Below are positions 1 to 9,485 of a stretch of 64,000 bases of DNA, one piece after another; within the stretch, counting starts at the first letter, position 1, and each line of letters starts with the position of its first letter. A program made the translations under genes and the position numbers. The notes under the pieces are model-generated. The model was given only the letters and a program-made list of their open reading frames with translations, had not been told where the DNA came from and did not search any database. The stretch is from Caballeronia jiangsuensis (GTDB lineage: Bacteria > Pseudomonadota > Gammaproteobacteria > Burkholderiales > Burkholderiaceae): the NCBI GenBank assembly GCA_000648925.1, contig JFHF01000027.1:42754-106753 (forward strand), in the 5' to 3' direction.

Positions 1-242
1 GCTACCTGCGCTAGTGACTGCTATGCTGCTATGGGACGAGAGCGCGGACATCTGCTCTCTCGAGTTTTTCGCCTCAGCGATCAGTAATAAGCGCTCGCCG
101 CGCGTATGCGCGCGCGGCGGAGACTACGACGAAGTATCCGGCTTGCCTCGCCCGCTGAACAGCTCGGACTCTGAACTCGCCGGTCGTGACAGCTTCGCGC
201 GGCGACGCGAGCGTGCACACGGCGGAAAACGGTTTTTCTCGA
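1..242. other. no gene recognised
   Basis: Nothing convincing is seen on either strand before the end of the first minus-strand gene. It lies downstream of the defence operon and may hold its terminator, but I see no clear hairpin followed by a T-run. Confidence 0.4.
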
Positions 243-1115
243 TTAGTGAATTTCCAGCTCGGACAATATCCCCGCAGCTTCCTTCGGGCTGCATGCTTGT
301 AACAGCTGGATCCCTTTCCGGCTACTCACAAATTTCAGACGATCGAAGAGTTCGTCGGCGATGCGCTTCGATTCCGGCATCACAGCCAATGCCAGGGACG
401 TCGTATTGACGAGCAGTGATGGCTGCGTCGGAGCTGACTGTTCTCGTAGAAGCGACGCCGTAATGTCAAGTTCGAGGACTTTGCTTTCGGCTTCTTTTTG
501 AAGTGAGATAAGGTGAGCGGCTGAAGACGGCAGACTCGTGACTTGGACTAGATGCCTACCGTGAGCATAGTCGATAGTCATCTCAGCGGCCCCGTGTAAC
601 TTCAAGCGTTTATTGAATCGAGCCTTTCGTTCCTCGTCTTCCCGAGCAAACGATGATCTGAGGTACCTCAGGAACTGACTGGTTGGTATCGAATTCCGCC
701 GATTGACATCGCCGTCCGCCTCGTACGAATCCCGCGATCCAAAAGTCGAAAGTGATCGAATAGCTCCGTCAACGACCTGCTTCTCCGAGTATCCGCGGAT
801 TCGCATAGCCTTTCCGACTGTGAAGCCATCAAACGGAGCGATCAAATCATCGAAAGCCGCTCCTTCAAGCATTTGGTCACGCATGAAGGCAGCCACATGC
901 TCTAGAATTCCAAATGCAGAGGTTGCACGCTTGCTCCCGATCATCGCTTTCAATTGCTTGAGATGAAAGGCAACGTGTGCATTCGAAACGCCAGGCGTCG
1001 GCGCGTCGTACCGAATCACAATTAGCGCTACGAATCGCTCACCCGTAGACGCATTCGGCGACCAGAGAACCGGTGCAGCATGTGCGGCGATCGGCGGTAA
1101 CTCCCATGCGTTCAT
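243..1115 (-). CDS. unknown protein, last gene of the defence operon
   Basis: This encodes about 290 residues and I do not recognise a named family with certainty. It is soluble, with no signal peptide or membrane segment. The N-terminal part (GERFVALIVIRYDAP near residue 25) vaguely recalls the DUF3037-type proteins that often sit next to HipA-like kinases; that is inference from context. I chose the ATG at 1115 because GGAG lies about 9 bases upstream. An ATG at 1133 is in frame but has no good ribosome binding site and would overlap the kinase gene. It follows the kinase stop codon (1121) by 5 bases, so it is almost certainly co-transcribed. A role as partner, target or neutraliser of the kinase is a guess. 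Confidence 0.75.
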   Translation of the reverse strand: MNAWELPPIAAHAAPVLWSPNASTGERFVALIVIRYDAPTPGVSNAHVAFHLKQLKAMIGSKRATSAFGILEHVAAFMRDQMLEGAAFDDLIAPFDGFTVGKAMRIRGYSEKQVVDGAIRSLSTFGSRDSYEADGDVNRRNSIPTSQFLRYLRSSFAREDEERKARFNKRLKLHGAAEMTIDYAHGRHLVQVTSLPSSAAHLISLQKEAESKVLELDITASLLREQSAPTQPSLLVNTTSLALAVMPESKRIADELFDRLKFVSSRKGIQLLQACSPKEAAGILSELEIH

Positions 1116-1120
1116 GGTTT

Positions 1121-2005
1121 TTACTCCGTCCATAATGCTTCGGCGCGAGGTACATCCAAGCGCTTCTCAATGAATAACGTGAGTGGTGCTAGGCGCAACG
1201 CTATCAGGTCGACAATGATGGCCGCGACTCTCAGGATCTCAGAGAGTTGAGGTTGTCGCACCTCCCACTTTCGCATCTCAATCGCAAGGATCTTAAGCCT
1301 CTTTGCTTGTCGAGCGAGCTTGTCGGCCTGAGCTACAACATCTTGCCCCGACTGACGCCGTTTCTTAAGTTGATCGAGGATTTGATTTATTCTCGCCATA
1401 TGCTCGACGATTCGCGCTTGCGCGCTGTCATGCTCGAGCGTCGCATAGATTCTCGAAAGCGGTTGGAGTGCCAAATTGTGGTCAAAGAGCCACCATTTCA
1501 ATCCGTCGAAGATCAGGTTTTGCGCGTGCCGATCGGGGTTCGCCACCAGTTCGTCCCATGCCGCTCCGATAGGTCCGACGGCATCGCTACAAACTTGGCC
1601 CCAGATGTAATCCTCCGCACGATCGTCTTCCGAGAGTCTTCTTGCAAGAAAAGGATCGGGGGCTTGAAAAAGGCTGCCGAACAGAATGAGTGGTCCGGTT
1701 TTAACAGCAGAAGGATATGACGGGATGTCTTCAAGCTCAGCTACGACAAGCGCGGGACTCGGTACGGGAAGTTTCAAGACCTGAGACGCGAGTCCGCACG
1801 CCAACTCGATGCAAAGTTGTGCCGAGTCGGACAAGTATTTTACGAAAACCGGGATACCAGGCTCATCAACCCAAGGTACGCCAGCGAGGCCTTTCCACAC
1901 ATGGTTCAAATGTTTTCCGTGGACCTTCTCGGCCACTCCCAGCAACCGATAGATCGGAGGGCGTGCTATCAGTGCCGCTATGTCTGCTGGCAGATCGGTT
2001 CTCAT
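1121..2005 (-). CDS. HipA-like protein kinase
   Basis: This 294-residue protein carries the kinase signature of the HipA-like (HipA_2) family. A lysine in FVKY (residue 56) is a candidate ATP-binding residue. The catalytic-loop motif NPDRHAQN lies at 156-163 with D158 as likely catalytic base, and LFDHN around 173-177 stands where a metal-binding DFG-like aspartate is expected. A helical, lysine/arginine-rich C-terminal third follows. HipA proteins phosphorylate tRNA synthetases or other targets and can stop growth; the target here is unknown. No HipB-like antitoxin with a helix-turn-helix lies beside it. The gene starts 10 bases after the Res stop codon, so it is the fourth gene of a restriction-type operon. 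It could act as an abortive-infection effector. Confidence 0.75.
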   Translation of the reverse strand: MRTDLPADIAALIARPPIYRLLGVAEKVHGKHLNHVWKGLAGVPWVDEPGIPVFVKYLSDSAQLCIELACGLASQVLKLPVPSPALVVAELEDIPSYPSAVKTGPLILFGSLFQAPDPFLARRLSEDDRAEDYIWGQVCSDAVGPIGAAWDELVANPDRHAQNLIFDGLKWWLFDHNLALQPLSRIYATLEHDSAQARIVEHMARINQILDQLKKRRQSGQDVVAQADKLARQAKRLKILAIEMRKWEVRQPQLSEILRVAAIIVDLIALRLAPLTLFIEKRLDVPRAEALWTE

Positions 2006-2015
2006 AGCTAGCTTT

Positions 2016-4742
2016 TTACGATCCCTGCGAAAATTTCGAAACCAGCCCCGTAAGTGTGGCGCTGCTCATAATCTGATTGTCGCCCAACAGGACATATGAC
2101 CAAGGCTTTGCACCGCTCTCGGCCGCATGTTTCGTCGCTGCCTGGCACCATTTCGTCGCCGCTTTCGCCTTAGCCTGGACGACGGGGTCTGATAGCTCGT
2201 CCTTGCTTTTCACCTCACAAATCACCATGCCAGTCTTGGTCTCGATCACGAAGTCGGGCTCGTAATTGTCGCCCGAGCGATATTCGATCTGGAACTGAGC
2301 GCGACCCGGCTTTAACCACTTCTCGACCGTCGGGTCGGCATCAATCAGAACGGCAAACCGGCGCTCCGGATCGGAGTCGAATTTCTGTAGCGAATAGCAG
2401 CAATTCTTGAAGCCACCGAAGACCTGGCGCTTGGTGTCGGACAACGGCGAGACGACCTGCCGGAAGTCCCTGACTTTCTGCCCCGGAACGACGTTGAAGG
2501 GCTGCGGTTGCAGCAACATGAAGCCTCGCGTCACGCGAACTTCATAGTCATCCTCGCCAAGCGGGGTTTCATGGTAGTTCTGCATCATCTGCGCAAATAC
2601 GAAGTCGGCCAGTTGCCGGCCATTGCGCAAAAGGACGTTCTCGACATCCGCAGGATCTTCAAGGTAGGAGCTAACGCGGGTGACAACTTGACTCGCGAGC
2701 TTGTAGAGGAGGTCGGAGTGGGCGTCGTAGTCGATCTCGTTCCGTTCGATTAGAAAGCGCACCAGGTAATCTTCCAGGTGCTCTTCCCGCGGATCGTCAA
2801 CGGTTTTGGCCAGGTATGTCCGCGCTTCGGTCCGCAGGGTCTGGATGACAAGGCCGTCGTCGATCGGGCGGACATTGATCGTGGTGAGATCCTTGAGATC
2901 GAAGTCGGCGAACTGAAACGTGGCCTGCCGTTTCGGCAAGACCAAGATCTGCGGGATCGACAGGGTGCGGTCGGCGACCGTCTGCGTAACCGCTGAAACA
3001 ATCTCTTCGACCCGGGGGGCCGGAACGATGCCTTCTAATGTGCTCTGGACAGGTCGAACGATGTCCTGGACCGCCGCGACGATCTGGCGCTGAACGTCGG
3101 TCGAACGCAATTCATCGGCGCTGCCGAGCTTGCGCTCAAAGCGGCGGATGACTTCAAGCGTCACTTCTGCTGTTCGTGTTTCTTCCGGAGTCTCGAGCGT
3201 CAGCACCGGCTTGGTGGCAGGAGTCTCGAGCCCGGGCAGCGATGGTCCGGTCCCGGTGATCAGGATTTCAGCGATCGACGGCGCCGTGACGAGCGTTGCG
3301 CCGCCCGACGACACATCGCAGCCATCGCCGATCTCGATCTGCTTCATGACGATCGAGCCCGGTTCGCGCGCCTTCTGGATGATCTCGTCGAAACGATCAT
3401 GCGCAATGACGGTGAGTCGGTCGACGGCAGCAAAATCCTCTTCGTCTTGATGCGTGACTCGCTCGCCATAAGGCAGACGCAGGCCGCGGCCAAGGGTCTG
3501 TTCGGTGAGGATGTCCGAGGCCGATGCGCGGAGCGGAACGATCGTATAAAGGTTGGTCACGTCCCAGCCCTCTTTGAGCTTGTTGACGTGGATGACAATC
3601 TCCGTCCGGCCGTCCTGCTCGAGCGCTACCAGCCGCTGGGTGGCCTCTTCGCTTTCCTCACCGCGCAGGGCCGAGTGCACTTCAGCGACCTTGTCCTTGA
3701 AACGACCGCGAAAGAAATCCTCGGATTCCACGTAGGCACGGATACGACGAGCGTGATCCGTATCCTGTGCGACAACAAGGATGAACGGATGCACCTTGGG
3801 CCGCCCGGTGACACGATGGTAACGATCGAGCTCGACGGCGACGTGGTCGTGATTGTGGACCGCGTCCTCGAGCTTGATCTGCTGGAGCCGATCTTCGGAG
3901 ACCGATTTCGGATCGAAATCCTTGCGGGTCGCGACCGCCGGTTCCTTCACAAAACCGTCAGCCATCGCCTCTCCAAGACCATAGCTGTAAATGACGTTCT
4001 GAAAAGACGTCGATTTTGCGCCGACGGACTTCGGCGTCGCGGTCAACTCGAGGCCGAGAATCGGTTTGAGGCCATCGATCGCCTTCGCTCCCGCGCTCGC
4101 GCGGTAACGGTGCGCCTCGTCCATAACGACAACGAGATCATCCAGCTGGGAGAGATAGTCGTAATAGCTCTCGCCGATCGTCTCCTGCAGCTTCTTCATC
4201 CGCGGCGTTCCGCGAGGCCCCTCTTCCTTGTTGATCTTGTCGATGTTGAAGATGTTGATGTGAACGTCGCTTCCGAACAGATCGGAGGCGCGCCCATCGG
4301 CAAGCCGGACGCCGCGACCGCTCTCATAGTTGTCGCCCGTGATGATGAGCGGCGGATTCGTCGCGAACTCGGCGATCCCCTTGAAGACGTATTTCGGGTG
4401 TCCGGGCGTGAAATCCGCGATCAGCTTGTTATAAATCGTCGTGTTCGGCGCGAGCACGAAGAAGTGACGGCTTTGCCCCGTCAGGTAGAGATACGAGATA
4501 AAGGCGCCCATCAGACGGGTCTTGCCGACACCGGTTGCAAGCGCGAAACAGAGCGACGGGAAGTCGCGCTCGAAATCTTGGAAAGACGGCCATCTCTCAC
4601 GGATGGCCGCGAGTGCCTGGCCGTCGGCAATGTCTTTCCCGAGCGGAATGCGTTGAAGCGCTTCAGTCAGGATTTCGAGGGAATCCGCTTGCGGTTTTCG
4701 AAGGGAAAGTCGTTGAGTGATGCTATGCAGCTCGCGATTCAT
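2016..4742 (-). CDS. type III-like restriction enzyme Res subunit (helicase-nuclease)
   Basis: This 908-residue protein is full length for a type III Res subunit. Superfamily-2 helicase motifs are clear: Walker A ATGVGKT at about 69-75, DEAH at 208-211 followed by RYRA, LTATPKS further on, and a motif VI region TLGRGLRLP. The C-terminal end carries a PD-(D/E)xK nuclease pattern, YEPDFVIETKTG followed by VICEVKSKDE, as in Res proteins that cut DNA after translocation. In known type III systems Res works only as a complex with its Mod methyltransferase. The gene begins 8 bases after the mod stop codon and ends 10 bases before the HipA-like gene. Since mod is frameshifted here, Res may be inactive in this copy. 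Confidence 0.9.
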   Translation of the reverse strand: MNRELHSITQRLSLRKPQADSLEILTEALQRIPLGKDIADGQALAAIRERWPSFQDFERDFPSLCFALATGVGKTRLMGAFISYLYLTGQSRHFFVLAPNTTIYNKLIADFTPGHPKYVFKGIAEFATNPPLIITGDNYESGRGVRLADGRASDLFGSDVHINIFNIDKINKEEGPRGTPRMKKLQETIGESYYDYLSQLDDLVVVMDEAHRYRASAGAKAIDGLKPILGLELTATPKSVGAKSTSFQNVIYSYGLGEAMADGFVKEPAVATRKDFDPKSVSEDRLQQIKLEDAVHNHDHVAVELDRYHRVTGRPKVHPFILVVAQDTDHARRIRAYVESEDFFRGRFKDKVAEVHSALRGEESEEATQRLVALEQDGRTEIVIHVNKLKEGWDVTNLYTIVPLRASASDILTEQTLGRGLRLPYGERVTHQDEEDFAAVDRLTVIAHDRFDEIIQKAREPGSIVMKQIEIGDGCDVSSGGATLVTAPSIAEILITGTGPSLPGLETPATKPVLTLETPEETRTAEVTLEVIRRFERKLGSADELRSTDVQRQIVAAVQDIVRPVQSTLEGIVPAPRVEEIVSAVTQTVADRTLSIPQILVLPKRQATFQFADFDLKDLTTINVRPIDDGLVIQTLRTEARTYLAKTVDDPREEHLEDYLVRFLIERNEIDYDAHSDLLYKLASQVVTRVSSYLEDPADVENVLLRNGRQLADFVFAQMMQNYHETPLGEDDYEVRVTRGFMLLQPQPFNVVPGQKVRDFRQVVSPLSDTKRQVFGGFKNCCYSLQKFDSDPERRFAVLIDADPTVEKWLKPGRAQFQIEYRSGDNYEPDFVIETKTGMVICEVKSKDELSDPVVQAKAKAATKWCQAATKHAAESGAKPWSYVLLGDNQIMSSATLTGLVSKFSQGS

Positions 4743-4750
4743 TATTGTAT

Positions 4751-6419
4751 TTATTCCTTTTCCGCAAACAGGTCTGCCTGGGGTTTCACGGCTCGGCGCT
4801 TTGGCGAAGGAGCGGGTTGCGCATCGATCAGCTCTGCCTTTGCCTGTGGCAAGTTCTGGACGGTCAGGCTGTAGTCATCCCTGCCCCATTCACACTTCCG
4901 GAGAACCGCGAGGGGGATTTTCTTGATGGTCAAGTTCAAGAAAGCGTCCGGCTTGGCGTTGAACGCCTTGCAGCAAACCAGCAGGCTCCGGTCGTCGCCG
5001 ACTTCTTCAGAAATGGCGCGCAATTGGTCGCGCGTCAGGCTTTGTGTAGTCACATAGATGAAATCGCGCTCGGACGAATAGCCGTGCATCCAGTAAGACT
5101 GCTCGCTCGGTGCAAAGGTGAAGCCCATCAGTTTGCATACCGCCTCTGTGAGCATGGCCGGGTTGTAGCCGGACTGGATGACCCAGTTTCCCCATTTGTC
5201 TTTCTCGAGCAGCGACGGTGCCAACTTGTAATAGCGAAAACCACCACCACCCTTCCAATCCGTTTGCTTTGTGACGCCACCTTCATCGTGTCCGTCCACT
5301 ACCTTTCTCAGACGCGGAGCCACGTAAGTGTCGCAGTGCGGTCCGAGCTCGATCATGATCCATCTCCGACCCATCTTATGGGCGACAGCACCGGTGGTCC
5401 CCGAGCCTGCAAATGAATCGAGGACGATATCTCCCGGATTCGTGGCAATGGTTAATATTTGGTACAGCAGCCGTTCTGGCTTCGGAGTGTCGAAAGGTAT
5501 CTCTATTGGAAATAAAGCCTGGATTTCTCTCTTTGCTTCCTGCGAGTGCCCGACCTCGGTGTGAGGCCACCAAGTACGCGGAACTAGACCACCCTGGACT
5601 TCCGAGAGGAACAGCTTAACGGCTGGGTTGTTATCGCCCTTTTCCCCGAAAACAATCCGACCCCCAGCAACCATCTGCCAGAATTGCTCTTCAAGCATTC
5701 TCCAGTGGCTTCCCTTTGGCGGGCTGACTTTCCGCCCTGACGGAGTGGTGATTGTGTACATCAGGCCTTCATGACGCTCGCCCGCAGCGAAAATGGGCCC
5801 AAGCCTCCGGGCCGCGTGGATCGTTATCTTGGTTCTTGTACTTACTTGCGCTTTCCTCGCCTCTGGGCAGCAGGTTGCGCACCTTTTTCCAATCCTGCCC
5901 CATAGGAGCATAGAGAAGAATATAGTTGTGCGCCGGGGAGACGGCCGCGGCATTACTACGACCGTAAAAATTTTCCCAAACCATCGTGGAGACAAAGGAT
6001 GCGCGTCCAAAAACCTCATCACAAAGGACCTTTAAATAGTGTCCTTCGTTATCGTCGATCGTGATCCAAAGCGAACCGTCGGGCGCCAGAAGTCGACGGA
6101 TGATCTCAAGTCTATCCCGCATGAGGCTCAGCCAAAGCGAGTGCTCTATTCCGTCGTCGTAGTGTTCAAACGCACTACCGGTGTTGTATGGGGGATCGAT
6201 GAAGACACACTTCACACGGCCAGTGAATTCAGATTCTAGTGCCTTCAGCGCGAGTAAATTGTCCCCGAATATCAGTTGGTTATCAAAGATGTCGTCGAGA
6301 TTGACGCGTTGCGCGGCATGATGGGATTTGTCCGGATCCTCGATGAGAATGCGAGGTTCCAAATGCGTACGGCTATCTTTCCCAACCCAAGTTAGTTCAA
6401 GCTTTGGCTTCCTATTCAT
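4751..6419 (-). pseudogene. beta-class adenine/cytosine DNA methyltransferase (Mod), frameshifted
   Basis: The reading frame is split in two. The N-terminal frame (from 6419) has FGDNLLALKAL and the catalytic motif IV DPPYNTG (DPPY at about 75-78). The C-terminal frame (to 4751) has the SAM-binding motif I VLDSFAGSGTTGAVA. The order motif IV before motif I defines a beta-class amino-methyltransferase like type III Mod. The frames join near 5807-5812: one frame reads DPRGP and the other RLGPIFAAGERHEGL, as if the family sequence DPRGPW had lost two bases or gained one. Otherwise both halves are intact, so the lesion is recent or a sequencing error. The start at 6419 has a strong GGGAGG site and forms an ATGA overlap with the helicase gene upstream. 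The C-terminal third is probably the target-recognition part. Confidence 0.85.
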
Positions 6420-9250
6420 GCTACCTCCCACCGCACCGTGAACAACGGCGTCAGCTCAGGGGAGAGCTTCAGGCTTTCCTGAATTTTATCGAGCATCGAT
6501 TCCACTTCCGCGCGGATTTCTGCCTTTCGATCAAAAAATGCTGCTTTCATCTTGTCCCGTTTTGCTTCCTGCGCGCTGATACGGCGCTTTTCCGCAAGTT
6601 TGTCGCTCATCGCCAGGTTTGAGCCCCGGAGGGCCTTCTTGGCGGCTTTGATTTCAACGTCGGTCGCCTTGACCTCAGCTTCGAAGGCCCTTTCCAAGTC
6701 ATCGGCGTAGGCGTCTAGCTTTTCGCTTTCCTCTTCGAGCCAGGCGTCATTTTCGGCTTCGGCCAGAGCGAGGAGATCCGCCCGGCGCGCGGTTTCGATG
6801 GTGTCGAGATCGGTCATCGGCGGGGTGGTCGCCGGGCCGACGTCATGCGCCGGCACCGACAGCAGGCGCTCCATCGTTTCCGGATGTGGCGGCTCCCCTT
6901 CATCCGCCGACGTGGAGAGCACGAGATAGTCGCGCACCACGGCGGCTGTATTCACGCGAAGCTTGGCTACACGCAACCAGCCTTTCGATCCTCGCAGCGG
7001 CTCGACGTCTGCGAGCCGGCCCGGGTAGGCCGACAGGTCGAAGCGGAGGTGGTTTGCGCCGGTGAACTGGCGGTTCTTGGCGTCTGCAATCACCTTCTGG
7101 GCCAGCGTGCCCTCCGTCAGGCGGAAGAACTGCCAGCCGCGTTCGTCGGCGATCGGCCATTCGGTGGTGTAGGTGTGCCCCTCGTAACTGAAGCGCCGTT
7201 CGTCATCCGCGTGAAATTCTGCTTCCGGCAACTCGGCCCGGGCGATCCGGAGAAGGTCGCGATCGAAGTCGGAGAGATGTTTGCGGATTTCGCCGTCGCG
7301 GTTTTTCAGTTGCCGGATGACCTTTTCGTCGACGTTTTCCAGCAGCCGCTTGCGCGCGTCGAGCACCTGCTCGCTGATCTGCGCCTGCAGATCCGTTTGC
7401 AGCTGGTCGAACGCGGCGTTGATTTCCTCTTCGTTGCGGGCAGCCTGCACGATTTCCAGGATGCGCTTCTCAATATCGACGCCGCGTTCGATCGCGCCGA
7501 GGACTTCGTCGCTGGCCCCGAATACGCCGTCGAACAGCCTGAATTTCTTGTCGAGCAGGTCGAAGACACGCTGCTCGGCCCGGTTCTTCAGATTGAGGAA
7601 GTTGACCACGGTGACATCGATTTTCTGGCCGTAACGATGGCACCGTCCAATCCGTTGCTCCACGCGCTGCGGGTTCCAAGGCAGATCGAAATTGAAGAGC
7701 AGCGAGCAGAATTGCAGGTTGATGCCTTCTGCTCCAGATTCCGTAGCGATCAGAATCGACTTGTGATCGCGGAACGCCTCAACGATCGCGGCCTTCATGT
7801 CGGCGGTCTTCGATCCTGAAATCGCGTCCGATCCGTGGTGACGGGCCAGCCAGTCGCGGTAGAGTGCGCCGCTGGCCGGATCGTTGTTCTGCCCGTTCAT
7901 CAGAACAATTTCGTCGCCGTAACCGTTCGCCGTAAGAAGATCGGCAAGGTACCGCTGCGTCCGGACGGACTCGGTGAAGATTACCGCTTTCCGCAGGCCG
8001 CCTTTCGACGCGATCGTGTCGAACGCCGCAGGCAGGGCGCTGACGAGCTTGCCGCCCTTCGCGTTCTCGCCGATGGCCAGAGCCAGCGCGCGATATTCCT
8101 CGAGCTCTGCGATTTCGGCCGCGAGCTTGGCCGGGTCGATTTCTTCCTCCTCGCCTATGTCGTCGTCAAACTCCTCCGCCGTCTCGTCGATCGTGTCGTA
8201 ATCCACGAAATTCTCGACGGAGGGACGTTGCTTGTCGCGCAGCCGTTCGATGATTTTCGCCAGCGTTTCCGAGACGGCGAACGTCGAGGAGCCCAGGATC
8301 TTGCGGACCACGAGTGTCACGAGCGCGTTCGGCCGGTCGCCGAAAGCGATCGTGCCCGGGCGTTGTAGGTAGGCGGAGACGCCTTCGTACAGCCGCGCTT
8401 CGTCGTCAGACGGTTCGAATGACAGCGTGAGCGGACTGCGCGCTGTGTATTTGATGAGCCCCGCCTGCTGGACCTGCCGGCGAAGCGTCCGTTTGCAGAC
8501 GGCCTCCAGGCGCTTCCGCAGGAACAGGAACGAATTGTTTGACGACGACGCGCTGACATACGCGGCGCGGAAGCTCTTTTCATCGCCGAAGAAATGCTCG
8601 TCGATCACGGACACCAGACCGTAGAGCTCCATCAATGAGTTCTGCAGCGGCGTTGCCGTCAGCAGAATCTTGAAATGATTAGCGGTCGCGTCGCGCAGGC
8701 GCTTTGCCCGCAATCCAGTTCCCTGCTTATAGACGTTCCGCAGCCGGTGCCCTTCGTCATAAACCACGAGGTCCCATTGTTCGCGCTGAACGTCCTCCGC
8801 CTTTGTGGCGGCGAACTCATAGGACGTGATCAGGATGGTGTCTGCCACGTTGAACGGCCGCGGGTTGCCGTTCTTTTTGGCCTGGTTGTAGCTCTTGCTC
8901 TCGATGATTGTTGAGGGCAGCGAGAATTTTTCGATCAATTCCTGGCTCCATTGCTTGCGCAATGACGCCGGAACGACGAGAAGGATTCTTCGCTTGCGCT
9001 CCGCCCATCGCTGCGCAATGACAAGGCTGGCCTCAATCGTTTTTCCAAGACCGACCTCGTCGGCTAGGACAACCCCTTTGGACAGCGGCGACGATAATGC
9101 GAAGAGAGCTGCATCCACCTGATGCGGATTCATGTCGACGCGGGCGGTCGACAGAGATTGCGCGAGGGCATCATCGCCAATCCCTTCGAGCGTAATGCGG
9201 TGCGCGAAGAAACTGCTTTGATGCTTGGTGAGTCTCGGGGAGGTCGTCAT
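6416..9250 (-). CDS. SNF2-family DNA translocase/helicase, first gene of defence operon
   Basis: About 944 residues. SNF2/Rad54-type helicase motifs: Walker A region DEVGLGKTIEASL at about 64-76, a DEGH box (VYDEGHRLRN), LLTATPLQNS, ATESGAEGINLQ, and motif VI DLPWNPQRVEQRIGRCHRYG. A long charged coiled-coil-like C-terminus follows. The same N-terminal pattern (LTKHQSSFFAHR) is typical of the SNF2 proteins found beside Mod and Res genes in defence islands. Upstream in-frame codons reach 9349, but the ATG at 9250 has an AAAGG-type site and matches the usual N-terminus. It overlaps mod by 4 bases (ATGA). It probably translocates on DNA to recognise or remodel invading DNA; this is inferred from family and context. 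It differs from the DISARM layout in lacking drmA/B/C neighbours. Confidence 0.9.
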   Translation of the reverse strand: MTTSPRLTKHQSSFFAHRITLEGIGDDALAQSLSTARVDMNPHQVDAALFALSSPLSKGVVLADEVGLGKTIEASLVIAQRWAERKRRILLVVPASLRKQWSQELIEKFSLPSTIIESKSYNQAKKNGNPRPFNVADTILITSYEFAATKAEDVQREQWDLVVYDEGHRLRNVYKQGTGLRAKRLRDATANHFKILLTATPLQNSLMELYGLVSVIDEHFFGDEKSFRAAYVSASSSNNSFLFLRKRLEAVCKRTLRRQVQQAGLIKYTARSPLTLSFEPSDDEARLYEGVSAYLQRPGTIAFGDRPNALVTLVVRKILGSSTFAVSETLAKIIERLRDKQRPSVENFVDYDTIDETAEEFDDDIGEEEEIDPAKLAAEIAELEEYRALALAIGENAKGGKLVSALPAAFDTIASKGGLRKAVIFTESVRTQRYLADLLTANGYGDEIVLMNGQNNDPASGALYRDWLARHHGSDAISGSKTADMKAAIVEAFRDHKSILIATESGAEGINLQFCSLLFNFDLPWNPQRVEQRIGRCHRYGQKIDVTVVNFLNLKNRAEQRVFDLLDKKFRLFDGVFGASDEVLGAIERGVDIEKRILEIVQAARNEEEINAAFDQLQTDLQAQISEQVLDARKRLLENVDEKVIRQLKNRDGEIRKHLSDFDRDLLRIARAELPEAEFHADDERRFSYEGHTYTTEWPIADERGWQFFRLTEGTLAQKVIADAKNRQFTGANHLRFDLSAYPGRLADVEPLRGSKGWLRVAKLRVNTAAVVRDYLVLSTSADEGEPPHPETMERLLSVPAHDVGPATTPPMTDLDTIETARRADLLALAEAENDAWLEEESEKLDAYADDLERAFEAEVKATDVEIKAAKKALRGSNLAMSDKLAEKRRISAQEAKRDKMKAAFFDRKAEIRAEVESMLDKIQESLKLSPELTPLFTVRWEVA

Positions 9251-9485
9251 TGGTCGGCAAAGCCTTTCTTGAACACCGGCATTTTTTTGTTCTTCCCCAC
9301 GATGTAGGATCTCGGCAAGCATGGCCCTAATAACGGAAGGAATCCGCAAAAGTTAACTGGCTGTCACGCGCGCTCGCAGATAGTCCAGGCCACTCGATTT
9401 GCGCCGAAGCAGTCTGTACGCGTCGCAGGGCAAGGGTCGCATTTTAAGGGAATCTTCCGCCGGTCTGACCTTCGACGGATCGGGC

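Noticed and set aside
3399..4874. Long plus-strand open frame (491 codons) opposite the Res gene
   Set aside because: It has no family pattern, is arginine/aspartate-rich as expected of an antisense shadow, and fully overlaps a gene with clear helicase and nuclease motifs.
6845..7819. Plus-strand open frame of 324 codons opposite the SNF2 gene
   Set aside because: Shadow of the well-supported helicase gene; no ribosome binding site or motif.
243..9250. DISARM or BREX system
   Set aside because: SNF2 helicase and methyltransferase alone are shared with DISARM, but no DrmA/DrmB/DrmC or BrxC/PglZ proteins are present, and the Res subunit with PD-(D/E)xK end points to a type III-like locus.
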